From positions 96,722-160,721 of the forward strand of contig NZ_JACSYA010000010.1 of the NCBI RefSeq assembly GCF_029870285.1: DNA of 64,000 nt. The letters are read 5' to 3'. Positions 44,141-53,215 of this stretch are shown here, piece by piece (position 1 is the first letter of the stretch; each line of letters starts with the position of its first letter). The position numbers were made by a program, and so were the translations under genes. Below the pieces are notes generated by a model. That model did no database searches. It worked only from the letters and a program-made list of their open reading frames with translations, and was not told the DNA's origin. The stretch comes from Delftia sp. PS-11 (lineage in GTDB: Bacteria; Pseudomonadota; Gammaproteobacteria; Burkholderiales; Burkholderiaceae_C).

Positions 44141-45157
44141 TCAGTCCGGCTTGATCTGCGCGCGCGCAATCACCTTTTTCCACCGCGCCTGCTCGTTCGC
44201 GATGAACTGCGCAAACTCCTGCGGCGTGCTGCCAATGGTCTCGGCCGCATCCGCCGTCAGGCGCCGCAGCGATTCCGGCGCCTTGACAGCCTTCATGGTT
44301 TCGGCGGCCAGTTTCTCAAGGTTCGGCTGCGGCAGGTTGGCAGGCGCCATCATGCCGTACCACTGGGTCATCTCGAAGTCGGGGAAGCCTTGCTCCGCGA
44401 CGGTCGGGACATCGGGCAGCTGCGGCAGCCTCTTGGATGAGCCTGTGGCGATGCAGCGGACTTTACCGGATTTGATGAAAGGCAGGATGGCGGCGGCGCC
44501 GATGGCGGAAGCATCCACGCGGCCTGCCAGAAGGTCCGTCAGCAGCGGACCGGTGCCCTTGTATGGAATATGCAGCATGAACACATCGGACGCCATCTTG
44601 AGGTACTCGAACGCCAGATGTCCCGCGCTGCCGTTGCCTGCGGACCCGTAGGTCAGCTTGCCGGGGTTGCGCTTGGCGTATTCGATGAAATCACGCAGGT
44701 TCTTGACGGGCAGCTGCGCGTTGACGACGTACAGGCTGGGCACCTTGGCCAGCAGGCTCACGGGCTTGAAGTCCTTGGGCGCCCACGGCAGCTTGTCGAA
44801 GATGAACGGATTGACGGCCAGCGTGCCGATATGGCCCAGGATGACCGTGTGCAGATCCTCCGAGCGGGAGACCTCCGACATGGCGATATTGCCGGCAGCA
44901 CCGGGCTTGTTATCGACGAAGACGCTTTGCCCCAGGGTCTTGGACAGCTCGGCGGCGGTGGACCGGGCCACGATTTCCGAGCTGCCGCCAGGCGCGAACG
45001 GCACGACGAAACGAATCGAGCGGGCAGGCCACGCCGGCTCTGCGAAGGCCATGCCAGGCACCAGCCCGGCCAGGCCCAGCGCGCCACCGGTGCGCAGCAT
45101 CTGCCGCCGGCTGGCAATGAACGGGGCGCGAACGATGTGGGGGTTGATGTTGGTCAC
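44141..45157 (-). CDS. Bug/TctC family solute-binding protein with Tat-type signal
   Basis: 338 residues from a GTG at 45157. The N-terminus contains the twin-arginine motif SRRQML and a hydrophobic stretch ending near AFAEP, so Tat export is likely. The mature protein has the standard Bug features: RFVVPFAPGGSSEIVARS, then VDNKPGAAGNIAMSEVSRS, and PTVAEQGFPDFEMTQWYG. The start is uncertain because no strong ribosome site is seen and the frame extends to 45292; the ATG at MLRTGG would lose the Tat motif. It lies upstream of the TctDE-like pair in the same direction. Confidence 0.88.
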   Translation of the reverse strand: MTNINPHIVRAPFIASRRQMLRTGGALGLAGLVPGMAFAEPAWPARSIRFVVPFAPGGSSEIVARSTAAELSKTLGQSVFVDNKPGAAGNIAMSEVSRSEDLHTVILGHIGTLAVNPFIFDKLPWAPKDFKPVSLLAKVPSLYVVNAQLPVKNLRDFIEYAKRNPGKLTYGSAGNGSAGHLAFEYLKMASDVFMLHIPYKGTGPLLTDLLAGRVDASAIGAAAILPFIKSGKVRCIATGSSKRLPQLPDVPTVAEQGFPDFEMTQWYGMMAPANLPQPNLEKLAAETMKAVKAPESLRRLTADAAETIGSTPQEFAQFIANEQARWKKVIARAQIKPD

Positions 45158-45377
45158 AGGTGTATCCACAGATTGAACAGGAACGCGATGATGTCGAGGC
45201 CGTGCTTTCAAACGGCTTTCACACAACCACTGGTTAACCCTAGGGCTCGCACTGTTCTGGGGATGGCAGCGCTTACCACAGCCACTGTGCAATGCACCAC
45301 AGCCGCCCCTGGCGCACCTGCATGGTGCATTTCTGAAGCAAAAGCGCCGTTTTCACCACGAAACGATGCACATCATT

Positions 45378-45386
45378 TTTGTATAC
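45378..45386 (+). promoter_or_regulatory. Candidate GntR/FCD operator, site 1
   Basis: TTTGTATAC with a palindromic GTATAC core, about 185 bases before the transporter start codon. An inverted near-copy is at 45486-45494. GntR/FCD regulators typically bind short palindromes of this kind; the link to the downstream regulator is inference. Confidence 0.35.
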
Positions 45387-45485
45387 GTTCTTTGAATGCA
45401 TTGGCCCGCAATTTGCTAGGAAAGGACATCCGGGCTTATCACTAGATCCGCCGGCCTGTGCGGCCTTGTTTTGCACCCATGTTTT

Positions 45486-45494
45486 GCATACAAA
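45486..45494 (-). promoter_or_regulatory. Candidate GntR/FCD operator, site 2
   Basis: GCATACAAA, the reverse complement of TTTGTATGC, differing from site 1 in one base. It lies about 75 bases before the NCS1 start codon. Confidence 0.35.
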
Positions 45495-45569
45495 TATGGA
45501 GTCCAAAAAAAATGCCACGCCTCCGACGACAGCCCAAGCCCTCCGACACCTTCACCTGAGGAAACATCC

Positions 45570-47066
45570 ATGCCTCCTACCGCGACTGGTTCCGTGTCCG
45601 CCCCGCTGATGCCCGCGCAGCCCGCTTCCTCGCCGCACCATGGCAACGCGCTCATCAAGCCGGGCTATGACCCCCGGCTGACCAACGAAGACCTGGCCCC
45701 CCTGCGCAAACAGACCTGGGGACGCTACAACATCTTCGCATTCTGGATGTCCGATGTGCACAGCGTGGGCGGCTACATCACTGCAGGCAGCCTGTTCGCG
45801 CTGGGCCTGTCGAGCTGGCAGGTGCTGGTGGCGCTGCTGGTGGGCATCTGCATCGTGCAGTTCTTCTGCAATCTGGTGGCCAAGCCCAGCCAGGTCACCG
45901 GCACGCCCTACCCTGTCATCTGCCGCGCATCGTTCGGCGTTCTGGGCGCCAATATCCCGGCCATCATCCGTGGTCTGATCGCCGTGGCCTGGTATGGCAT
46001 CCAGACCTATCTGGCCTCGGGCGCCTTCATGATTCTGGCGCTGCACTTCTTCCCGGCCCTGTCACCCTACGCCGATGTCGCGCAGCATGGCTTCGTGGGC
46101 CTGTCGGCGCTGGGCTGGCTGTCGTTCATGGTGATGTGGGTGCTGCAGGCGCTGGTGTTCTGGCACGGCATGGAGGCCATCCGCAAGTTCATCGACTGGG
46201 CCGGCCCCGCCGTGTACGTGGTCATGGGCGTGCTGTGCGCCTGGCTGGTCTGGAAGGCTGGCGGCTGGAGCAAGATCGACCTGAACCTGGGCGGCATCAA
46301 GTTCGAGGGCTGGGATGCCCTTCCCGTGATGCTGTCGGCCATTGCGCTGGTGGTCAGCTACTTCAGCGGCCCCATGCTCAACTTCGGCGATTTCTCGCGC
46401 TACGGCAAGGACTTCGAGTCCGTGAAAAAGGGCAACTTCTGGGGCCTGCCGGTCAACTTCGTGTTCTTCTCGCTGCTCACGGTGATCACCACGGCCGCCA
46501 CGCTGCCGGTGTTCGGCGAGCTGATCACCGACCCCGTGCACACCGTCGGCAAGATCGACTCCACCATGGCCGTGGTGCTGGGTGCGCTGACCTTCATGAT
46601 CGCCACCGTGGGCATCAACATCGTGGCCAACTTCGTGTCGCCGGCGTTCGACTTCTCCAACGTGGCGCCGCAGCACATCAGCTGGCGCATGGGCGGCATG
46701 ATCGCCGCCGTCGGCTCGATCTTCATCACGCCCTGGAACCTGTACAACAACCCGCAGGTCATCCACTACACGCTGGACATCCTGGGCTCCTTCATCGGCC
46801 CGCTGTTCGGCATCCTCATCGCCGACTACTACATCGTGCGCAAGCAGCAGGTGGTGGTCGATGACCTCTACACCATGAGCCCGCAAGGCCGCTACTGGTA
46901 CCGCAACGGCTACAACCTGCGCGCCGTCTGGACGATGCTGCCCTCGGCGCTGATTCCCGTCCTGTGCGTGCTGGTGCCGGCCTGGCGTGGGGCGGCCAAC
47001 TATGCCTGGTTCATCGGCATGGGCCTGGGCTTCGTCATCTACGCTGCCTTGAACCGCAAGGCGTGA
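45570..47066 (+). CDS. NCS1 family nucleobase:cation symporter
   Basis: A 498-residue inner-membrane transporter with about twelve helices. Family hallmarks are RKQTWGRYNIFAFWMSDVHS near the N-terminus, WYGIQTYLASGAFM, GPMLNFGDFSRYGKDFESVKKG, and LFGILIADYYIVRK near the end. NCS1 proteins take up uracil, cytosine, allantoin, hydantoins or related compounds; which one cannot be told here. GAGGAAA precedes the ATG at 45570. The GntR regulator follows 77 bases downstream, so the two are probably co-regulated. Confidence 0.93.
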   Translation: MPPTATGSVSAPLMPAQPASSPHHGNALIKPGYDPRLTNEDLAPLRKQTWGRYNIFAFWMSDVHSVGGYITAGSLFALGLSSWQVLVALLVGICIVQFFCNLVAKPSQVTGTPYPVICRASFGVLGANIPAIIRGLIAVAWYGIQTYLASGAFMILALHFFPALSPYADVAQHGFVGLSALGWLSFMVMWVLQALVFWHGMEAIRKFIDWAGPAVYVVMGVLCAWLVWKAGGWSKIDLNLGGIKFEGWDALPVMLSAIALVVSYFSGPMLNFGDFSRYGKDFESVKKGNFWGLPVNFVFFSLLTVITTAATLPVFGELITDPVHTVGKIDSTMAVVLGALTFMIATVGINIVANFVSPAFDFSNVAPQHISWRMGGMIAAVGSIFITPWNLYNNPQVIHYTLDILGSFIGPLFGILIADYYIVRKQQVVVDDLYTMSPQGRYWYRNGYNLRAVWTMLPSALIPVLCVLVPAWRGAANYAWFIGMGLGFVIYAALNRKA

Positions 47067-47143
47067 GCGCCGTGGCAGGCCGGATGGCACCACAGGCATC
47101 CGACTGCGGTGAGCGGCCGGGCACAACACGGCACAATGCCGAT

Positions 47144-47890
47144 ATGCCACGCGCCGCCCGTCTTTCCTCTTCACCCGCTCCTGCGCCTGACAGCCCGCAG
47201 GCCACCCCCAACAAGCTGGCCTCCACGGAAAGCATTGCGCAGGACCTGGCCACCGCCATCGTCGAAAAACGGCTGCCGCCCGGCACCTGGCTGCGCGAAG
47301 AGGCGCTGGGCCGGGTCTATGCGGTCAGCCGCACCAAGGTGCGCGCGGCGCTGGTGATGCTCTCGCGCGACCGCCTCATCGAGATCATTCCGGACAAGGG
47401 CGCTTTCGTCAGCCGCCCCAGCGTGCAGGAAGCGCGCGAGATCTTCGGCGTGCGCCGCCTGCTCGAAGCCGAGGTGGTGCGCCTGTTCGCCGATGGCGGC
47501 AAGCCTGCGGACTACCAGCTGCTGGAGCAGCACATCCGGCTCGAACGCTCGGCGCTGAGCGGACGCAGCACCACGGGCCGCGTGCAGGAAAAGCTGCTGG
47601 GCGACTTCCATGTCGCGCTGGCCGAAGCCACCGGCAACGAGACCCTGGCCCAGCTGGTGCGCGACCTGGTCGCGCGCAGCTCGCTGATCTCCATGCTCTA
47701 CCACTCGTCCAATGATCCGCAATGCTCCTGCGACGAGCATGCCGACCTGCTGCGCCTGTGCCGCAGCGGCGACGCGCAGGCAGCTGCGCAATGCATGCGC
47801 CTGCACCTGGAGCGCATCGAGGAAAGCCTCACGCTCGATAACGAGCGCACCGACCGCCAGCTCGATCTGGTCAAGGCCCTGCTGGCCTGA
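47144..47890 (+). CDS. GntR family regulator, FCD type
   Basis: 248 residues. The N-terminal winged helix-turn-helix (LATAIVEKRLPPGTWLREEALGRVY, then AVSRTKVRAALVML) is followed by an FCD ligand-binding domain with the expected acidic and His residues (DFHVALAEATGN, DEHADLLRLC). It probably controls the preceding NCS1 gene in response to the transported compound. The start at 47144 is the first ATG after the transporter gene. Confidence 0.9.
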   Translation: MPRAARLSSSPAPAPDSPQATPNKLASTESIAQDLATAIVEKRLPPGTWLREEALGRVYAVSRTKVRAALVMLSRDRLIEIIPDKGAFVSRPSVQEAREIFGVRRLLEAEVVRLFADGGKPADYQLLEQHIRLERSALSGRSTTGRVQEKLLGDFHVALAEATGNETLAQLVRDLVARSSLISMLYHSSNDPQCSCDEHADLLRLCRSGDAQAAAQCMRLHLERIEESLTLDNERTDRQLDLVKALLA

Positions 47891-47922
47891 GCCCCCATGG
47901 CCCAGGCCGGCAGGCACGGGCT

Positions 47923-49020
47923 TCAGCGCTCGTCGAACGAGAGCACCACGCGCTCGGTCAGGGGGTGTGCCTGGCAGGTCAGGATGAAGCCGCAGGCCAC
48001 CTCGTTCTTGTCGAGGGCGAAGTTGCGCTCCATGCGCACCTCGCCCTCGACCACCTTGGCTCGGCAGGTGCCGCAGACGCCCGAGGTGCAGGAATAAGGC
48101 ACCTCCAGTCCGGCCGCGCTGGCGGCATCCAGGATGCTGGGCTGGCCGCGCGTGAAAGCGATCTCGCGCGACAGGCCATCGCGCACCAGCACGATGCGCG
48201 CAGCCTCGGCGTCGCCGGGCTGGGGCGCATGCACCACGGCTCCGGCCGCTGCGGATGCGCCCTGGGAGGGCGCCAGGCCGAAGCGCTCGATATGGATGCG
48301 CTCCTCGGGCACGCCGGCGGCCAGCAGCGCGGCCTCGGCCTCGTCGTTCATCTGGAAGGGGCCGCAGATGTAGACATGGTCGATCTGCGCCGCAGGCACC
48401 AGGCCCTGCAGGAACTCGCCGATCTTGGAGCGGTCCATCACGCCCATGTTCAGGGGCAGGTCGGTGTGCTCGTCCGAAAACACATGCTGCAGCGACAGCC
48501 GCGACATGTAGCGGTTCTTGAGATCCTCGATCTCCTCCTTGAACATGGTGGACTGCAGCTGGCGGTTGCCGTAGATCAGCGTGAAACGGCTGGCCGGCTC
48601 GCGCGCCAGCACCGTCTTCATGATGGACAGGATGGGGGTGATGCCGCTGCCGCCCGCGATGCCCACATGGTGGCGCGCGGCCTGGGGCTCGATGGGCACG
48701 AAGAAGCGGCCCTGGGGCGCCATGACCTGCAGCGTGTCGCCTGCGCGCAGGTGCTCGTTGATCCAGTTCGAGAACTGGCCGCCGCGCACCTTGCGCACGC
48801 CCACGCGCAGCTCGCCATCATCCACGCCCGCGCAGATGGAGTAGCTTCGGCGCAGGTCCTGGCCGCCGATTTCGTGGCGCAGGGTCAGGTACTGGCCCTG
48901 GGTGAAGCCGAAGACCTCGCGCAGCGCAGGCGGCACCTCGAAGCTGACGACCACGGCCTCGGCCGTGTCGGGCGCAATGCTGCGCACGCGCAGCGGATGG
49001 AACATCGGGGTCGTGGTCAT
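47923..49020 (-). CDS. paaE: Phenylacetyl-CoA epoxidase reductase PaaE
   Basis: 365 residues: a ferredoxin-NADP reductase-like module (FAD site around RRSYSICAG, NADP site around GIAGGSGITPILS) and a C-terminal plant-type 2Fe-2S ferredoxin with CTSGVCGTCRAKVVEGEV and a later ILTCQAHP. It passes electrons from NADPH to the PaaA di-iron centre. The start at 49020 overlaps the paaD stop by four bases. It is last in the paaKABCDE array. Confidence 0.96.
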   Translation of the reverse strand: MTTTPMFHPLRVRSIAPDTAEAVVVSFEVPPALREVFGFTQGQYLTLRHEIGGQDLRRSYSICAGVDDGELRVGVRKVRGGQFSNWINEHLRAGDTLQVMAPQGRFFVPIEPQAARHHVGIAGGSGITPILSIMKTVLAREPASRFTLIYGNRQLQSTMFKEEIEDLKNRYMSRLSLQHVFSDEHTDLPLNMGVMDRSKIGEFLQGLVPAAQIDHVYICGPFQMNDEAEAALLAAGVPEERIHIERFGLAPSQGASAAAGAVVHAPQPGDAEAARIVLVRDGLSREIAFTRGQPSILDAASAAGLEVPYSCTSGVCGTCRAKVVEGEVRMERNFALDKNEVACGFILTCQAHPLTERVVLSFDER

Positions 49021-49577
49021 ATCGGTTTGAAGTGTTCGAAGGGTTCGCGGCAGTCCAGGCAGCGGTGCAGCGATTTGCAGGCCGTGGCGCCGAAGGCCGA
49101 CAGCCGCTCGGTGTGCACGCTGGAGCAGTGCGGACAGGGCACGGGTGCTGGCGCAGGCGCCATGCCCCGGCGCACCAGGCGCACCAGGCGCACGGGCGCG
49201 GTGCCGGCCGGCAGACCCGTGGGGCCTGGCGGCGCAATGCCGTATTCGCGCAGCTTGCGCCGGCCATCGGCGCTGATCCAGTCCGTGGTCCAGGCCGGTG
49301 CGCGGCGCAGCACCGCCCGTGCAGGGCCCAGGCCTGCGGACGCGATGGCATCGAGCACGCTGCGCTCGATGACTTCGGTGGCCGGACAGCCGGAGTAGGT
49401 GGGCGTGAGCACGATCTCCAGGCCCTCGCCGCCGGGCAGGGCGCGCACCTCGCGCACGATGCCCAGGTCGCAGACCGAGAGCACGGGCACCTCGGGGTCG
49501 GGCACCTGCTCCAGCGCGGCCCAGGCCAGGCGCTCGCGCTCGGCCAGCCCGCAGGGAATATGCGGCACGGCGCCCAT
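49017..49577 (-). CDS. paaD: Phenylacetyl-CoA epoxidase assembly protein PaaD
   Basis: 186 residues. The N-terminal MIP18/DUF59-type domain (VPDPEVPVLSVCDLGIVREV, then TPTYSGCPATEVIE) and the C-terminal cysteine motif (CPHCSS and CLDCREPFEHFKP) are typical of PaaD, which matures the iron centres of the epoxidase. The ATG at 49577 overlaps the paaC stop by one base (TGATG); a GTG one codon earlier is an alternative. A Pro/Ala-rich linker lies between the domains. Confidence 0.95.
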   Translation of the reverse strand: MGAVPHIPCGLAERERLAWAALEQVPDPEVPVLSVCDLGIVREVRALPGGEGLEIVLTPTYSGCPATEVIERSVLDAIASAGLGPARAVLRRAPAWTTDWISADGRRKLREYGIAPPGPTGLPAGTAPVRLVRLVRRGMAPAPAPVPCPHCSSVHTERLSAFGATACKSLHRCLDCREPFEHFKPI

Positions 49578-50353
49578 CACCAGGCTCCGCCCGGGTAGGC
49601 GCGCTGCAGGTATTGCATCTCGGCCAGGATGCGGCCCATGTGCTCGCTGTGCACGCCGTTGCGGCCCGTGCTGCGAAAGGCCGACTCGCCCGGCAGCGCC
49701 AGCGTGGCTTCGTCCAGCAGCGCGGCGATTTCGGCCATCCAGGGCTCGCGCAGCTCGGACCAGGCCGGCCCCAGGCCGCTGGCGCGCGCAGCCGCATCCG
49801 CCGTGTCATCCGCGAACAGTTCGCCCGCGTAGCGCCACAGCTGCTCCAGCGCAGCCTGCATGCGCTGGCGCGATTCGGCCGTGCCGTCGCCCAGGCGCAC
49901 CACCCAGTCTCCCGCATGCTGGGCGTGGTAGCGCGCCTCCTTGAGCGCCTTGGCGGCAATGGCGGCCAGCTCCGGGTCGCTGGAGTCCAGCAGGCGCTCC
50001 CACATCAGGCGCAGCCAGGTCGCGGCCATGGCGTTGCGCAGCACGGTGAAGGCAAAGTCGCCGCGCGGCAGCTCGGCCAGCGTGGCATTGAAGTAGTCGC
50101 GCTCGTCGCGCAAAAAGGCCAGCTGGTCCTCGTCGTGCGAGCGGCCTTCGAGCTGGCCGGCGCGCGTGAGCAGGGCCCGGGCCTGGCCCACGAGGTCCAG
50201 CGCCATGTTGGTCATGGCGATGTCTTCTTCCAGAATGGGCGCGTGGCCACACCACTCGCCCAGGCGCTGGGCAAGGATCAGGCAGGTATCGCCCAGGCGC
50301 AGCAGGTACTGCACATCGGGGCGGGCGTCGATGGCGATGGAAGCGGCTGTCAT
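49577..50353 (-). CDS. paaC: Phenylacetyl-CoA epoxidase structural subunit PaaC
   Basis: 258 residues of ferritin-like helical fold. PaaC pairs with PaaA and lacks a working di-iron site; it stabilises the complex. Recognisable stretches are YLLRLGDTCLILAQRLGEWCGHAP, NMALDLVGQARALL and DEDQLAFLRDERDYFN. It starts 13 bases after paaB and is coupled to paaD. Confidence 0.95.
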   Translation of the reverse strand: MTAASIAIDARPDVQYLLRLGDTCLILAQRLGEWCGHAPILEEDIAMTNMALDLVGQARALLTRAGQLEGRSHDEDQLAFLRDERDYFNATLAELPRGDFAFTVLRNAMAATWLRLMWERLLDSSDPELAAIAAKALKEARYHAQHAGDWVVRLGDGTAESRQRMQAALEQLWRYAGELFADDTADAAARASGLGPAWSELREPWMAEIAALLDEATLALPGESAFRSTGRNGVHSEHMGRILAEMQYLQRAYPGGAW

Positions 50354-50366
50354 GGCGTGCCTGCGC

Positions 50367-50696
50367 TCACATGTGGTCCACCGAGGACGGCAGCTGGTAG
50401 AAGGTCGGATGGCGGTAGACCTTGTCCTGCGCGGGATCGAAGAACATGTCCTTGTCGCCGGGGTCGCTGGCCACGATCTGGTCCGAGCGCACCACCCAGA
50501 CGCTCACGCCCTCCTGGCGCCGCGTGTAGACATCGCGCGCCATCTGCAGCGCCATGCGCGGGTCGGCCGCGTGCAGGCTGCCGCAGTGCTTGTGGTCCAG
50601 GCCGGCCTTGCTGCGCACGAAAACCTCCCACAGAGGCCACTCGCTGCCGCAGGGGCCGGCGGCTTCGCCGGCGGTGTTGTGTTCGATGGCGCTCAT
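50367..50696 (-). CDS. paaB: Phenylacetyl-CoA epoxidase bridging subunit PaaB
   Basis: 109 residues from the ATG at 50696, which overlaps the paaA stop by four bases; a longer frame from 50762 runs inside paaA and is rejected. The conserved [20 protein letters not shown] and [13 protein letters not shown] mark PaaB, which links PaaAC heterodimers. Confidence 0.95.
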   Translation of the reverse strand: MSAIEHNTAGEAAGPCGSEWPLWEVFVRSKAGLDHKHCGSLHAADPRMALQMARDVYTRRQEGVSVWVVRSDQIVASDPGDKDMFFDPAQDKVYRHPTFYQLPSSVDHM

Positions 50697-51709
50697 GCGG
50701 CCTCCTTGAATGGTTGCTGTTGCTGCTTGCGCGCATGGGCCAGCGCGGCCTCGCGCACCCATGCGCCGTCGTCCCAGGCTTTGACGCGCGCGCCCAGGCG
50801 CTCGCGGTTGCAGGGGCCATCGCCGCCGATCACGCGCCAGAACTCGTCCCAGTCGATGGGGCCATGGTCATAGGCCTGGCGCGCTTCATTCCACTTCAGG
50901 TCAGGGTCGGGCAAGGTGATGCCCAGCACCCGGGCCTGCTCCACGGTGGCGTCGATGAACTTCTGGCGCAGCGCATCGTTGGACACGCGCTTGATGCCCC
51001 AGCGCATGGACTGCGCGCTGTTGGGCGACTGGTCGTCGGGCGGGCCGAACATCATGATCGAAGGCCACCACCAGCGGTTGACGGCATCCTGCACCATGGC
51101 CTTCTGCGCCTCGGTGCCCTGCTGCATCATCACCAGCAGGCTGTCGAAGCCCTGGCGCTGGTGGAAGCTCTCCTCGCGGCAGATGCGCACCATGGCGCGC
51201 GCATAGGGCGCATAGGAGCAGCGGCAGATGGGCACCTGGTTCATGATGGCCGCGCCATCGACCAGCCAGCCGATGGTGCCGATGTCGGCCCAGGTCAGCG
51301 TGGGGTAGTTGAAGATGGAGCTGTACTTGGCCTTGCCTGTGTGCAGCGCATAGAGCATCTGGTCGCGGCTGCTGCCCAGCGTCTCGGCAGCCGCATATAG
51401 GTACAGGCCGTGGCCGCCCTCGTCCTGCACCTTGGCCAGCAAGATGGCCTTGCGCTTGAGCGTGGGCGCGCGGCTGATCCAGTTGCCCTCGGGCAGCATG
51501 CCGACGATCTCGCTGTGCGCGTGCTGGCTGATCTGGCGCAGCAGCGTCTTGCGGTAATGCTCGGGCATCCAGTCCTTGGCCTCGATGAATTCGCCGGCAT
51601 CGATGCGCTCATCGAAGCGCTGCTGCAGGCGCATTTCCTCGGCCGAGCGCACCGCCCTGGCGCCGTCGCCCGCTTCCTTGCCCATGGTGTCCATGGCCTG
51701 GGTATACAT
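50693..51709 (-). CDS. paaA: Phenylacetyl-CoA 1,2-epoxidase catalytic subunit PaaA
   Basis: 338 residues. PaaA is the di-iron oxygenase that adds one oxygen atom to the ring of phenylacetyl-CoA. Metal-binding Glu/His candidates are in [16 protein letters not shown] and [14 protein letters not shown], both ExxH-type arrangements. AGGAG lies 7 bases before the ATG at 51709. It is separated from paaK by only 29 bases and belongs to the same operon. Confidence 0.96.
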   Translation of the reverse strand: MYTQAMDTMGKEAGDGARAVRSAEEMRLQQRFDERIDAGEFIEAKDWMPEHYRKTLLRQISQHAHSEIVGMLPEGNWISRAPTLKRKAILLAKVQDEGGHGLYLYAAAETLGSSRDQMLYALHTGKAKYSSIFNYPTLTWADIGTIGWLVDGAAIMNQVPICRCSYAPYARAMVRICREESFHQRQGFDSLLVMMQQGTEAQKAMVQDAVNRWWWPSIMMFGPPDDQSPNSAQSMRWGIKRVSNDALRQKFIDATVEQARVLGITLPDPDLKWNEARQAYDHGPIDWDEFWRVIGGDGPCNRERLGARVKAWDDGAWVREAALAHARKQQQQPFKEAA

Positions 51710-51738
51710 GCTTGACTCCTTTGCTGTGGGGCGCGCGC

Positions 51739-53058
51739 CTAGCGGGCGCGCCGGTCGAACACGCGCCGCGCCTTGCCGGTCTGCGTGCGCTCTATCGTGT
51801 CGGGATCGAAGACGCGCACCGAGGTGGAGATGCCCACCAGGGTCTTGATGCGCTGCTGCAGCCACTGCGCGATCTCTGCGCGCTCGGCCTCGGCCAGGCC
51901 GCGCTGCTGGGGCTGCAGTTCGCAATGCACCTCCACCGTGTCCAGCAGCCCTTCGCGGCTGACATGCATCTGGTACAGGCCGCTGAGCCGGCCATGGGCC
52001 AGCACGATCTCCTCGATCTGGGTCGGGAAGACATTGACGCCGCGAATGATCATCATGTCGTCGCTGCGGCCCACGATCTTGCCCATGCGCCGGAAGCTGC
52101 GCGAAGTCGGCGCCAGCAGCCGCGTCAGATCCCGCGTGCGGTAGCGCACGATGGGCATGGCCTGCTTGGTCAGGGAGGTGAACACCAGCTCGCCCTCGCT
52201 GCCATCGGGCAGCACCTCGCCCGTCTCCGGGTCGATGATCTCCGGGTAGAAATGGTCCTCCCAGATCACCGGCCCGTCCTTGCTCTCCACGCACTCGCTG
52301 GCCACGCCCGGGCCCATCACCTCCGACAGGCCGTAGATGTCCACCGCATCCAGCCCGGCGCTGCCCTCGATCTCGCGGCGCATGGCCTCCGTCCAGGGCT
52401 CGGCGCCAAAGATGCCCACCCGCAGCGAACTGTCGCGCGGCTCCAGCCCCTGGCGCCGCATCTCCTCCACGATCACCTGCATGTAGCTGGGCGTCACCAT
52501 GATGATGTCGGGCCTGAAGTCCTGGATCAGCTGCACCTGCTTTTCGGTCTGCCCACCCGACATGGGCACCACGGTGCAGCCCGCACGTTCGGCGCCGTAG
52601 TGCGCGCCCAGCCCGCCCGTGAACAGCCCGTAGCCATAGGCCACATGCACCATGTCGCCGGGGCGCCCGCCTGCGGCGCGGATGGAGCGCGCCACCAGAT
52701 TCGCCCAGTGGTCGATATCCTGCGCCGTGTAGCCCACCACCGTGGGCTTGCCCGTGGTGCCCGAGGAGGCATGGATGCGCGCCACCTTGTCGCGCGGCAC
52801 GGCAAACATGCCAAAGGGGTAGTTCTCCCGCAGGTCCTTCTTGGTGGTGAAGGGAAAGCGCGCGAGATCGGCCAGGGTGCGCAGGTCCGAGGGATGCACG
52901 CCCTTGTCATCGAAGGCGCGGCGGTAGTGCGGCACATGCTCGTAGGCGTGCTGCAGCGACCAGCGCAGGCGTTCGAGCTGCAGCGCGCAGATTTCATCGC
53001 GGCTGGCGGTTTCTATGGCTTCGAGGTCGCCGGGGGCGGGGCGCTGGACTGGGTTCAT
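51739..53058 (-). CDS. paaK: Phenylacetate-CoA ligase
   Basis: 439 residues. PaaK activates phenylacetate to phenylacetyl-CoA with ATP, the first step of the pathway. ANL-family motifs are present: the phosphate-binding loop [17 protein letters not shown], the segment [17 protein letters not shown], the ribose-binding RTRDLTRLL and the C-terminal [14 protein letters not shown] with the catalytic lysine. The start at 53058 gives the family length; the frame is open further upstream into the control region. It is first in paaKABCDE. Confidence 0.96.
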   Translation of the reverse strand: MNPVQRPAPGDLEAIETASRDEICALQLERLRWSLQHAYEHVPHYRRAFDDKGVHPSDLRTLADLARFPFTTKKDLRENYPFGMFAVPRDKVARIHASSGTTGKPTVVGYTAQDIDHWANLVARSIRAAGGRPGDMVHVAYGYGLFTGGLGAHYGAERAGCTVVPMSGGQTEKQVQLIQDFRPDIIMVTPSYMQVIVEEMRRQGLEPRDSSLRVGIFGAEPWTEAMRREIEGSAGLDAVDIYGLSEVMGPGVASECVESKDGPVIWEDHFYPEIIDPETGEVLPDGSEGELVFTSLTKQAMPIVRYRTRDLTRLLAPTSRSFRRMGKIVGRSDDMMIIRGVNVFPTQIEEIVLAHGRLSGLYQMHVSREGLLDTVEVHCELQPQQRGLAEAERAEIAQWLQQRIKTLVGISTSVRVFDPDTIERTQTGKARRVFDRRAR

Positions 53059-53096
53059 CGGGGCCTCTTGAGTATGGGAAGATCGATCACAATAAA

Positions 53097-53124
53097 TTGA
53101 CCGACCGGACGGTAGGATTATAAG
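53097..53124 (+). promoter_or_regulatory. Promoter for paaN
   Basis: TTGACC (53097-53102) and TATAAG (53119-53124) with a 16-base spacer, a good sigma-70 match. The PaaR-like operator covers its -35 and spacer. Confidence 0.65.
53100..53113. promoter_or_regulatory. PaaR-like operator
   Basis: ACCGACCGGACGGT fits the ACCGNNCGNNCGGT core, which from memory is the core reported for TetR-type PaaR repressors of phenylacetate operons. It sits between paaK and paaN and overlaps both promoters, so one bound repressor could shut off both directions until phenylacetyl-CoA releases it. Confidence 0.65.
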
Positions 53125-53146
53125 ATTCAGTTTTCTTGCGCAACAA
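53117..53146 (-). promoter_or_regulatory. Promoter for paaKABCDE
   Basis: On the minus strand, TTGTTG (53146-53141) and a perfect TATAAT (53122-53117) with an 18-base spacer. The expected start site falls in the PaaR-like operator, and the -10 shares bases with the paaN -10. Confidence 0.6.
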
Positions 53147-53215
53147 GGCTTGTCGTCCGGTACTAACCCTGATAGCAGCCCGCGCCCTGCCTCACCCCAC
53201 CAAGGAGACAACCGA

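Larger units (their letters stand above)
45158..45569. other. Divergent control region of the Bug and NCS1 genes
   Basis: About 410 bases. It contains two inverted copies of a TTTGTATRC motif (45378-45386 and 45486-45494) and a weak promoter-like pair TTGAAT, 17 bases, GCTAGG from about 45391. I see no supported gene here. Confidence 0.55.
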
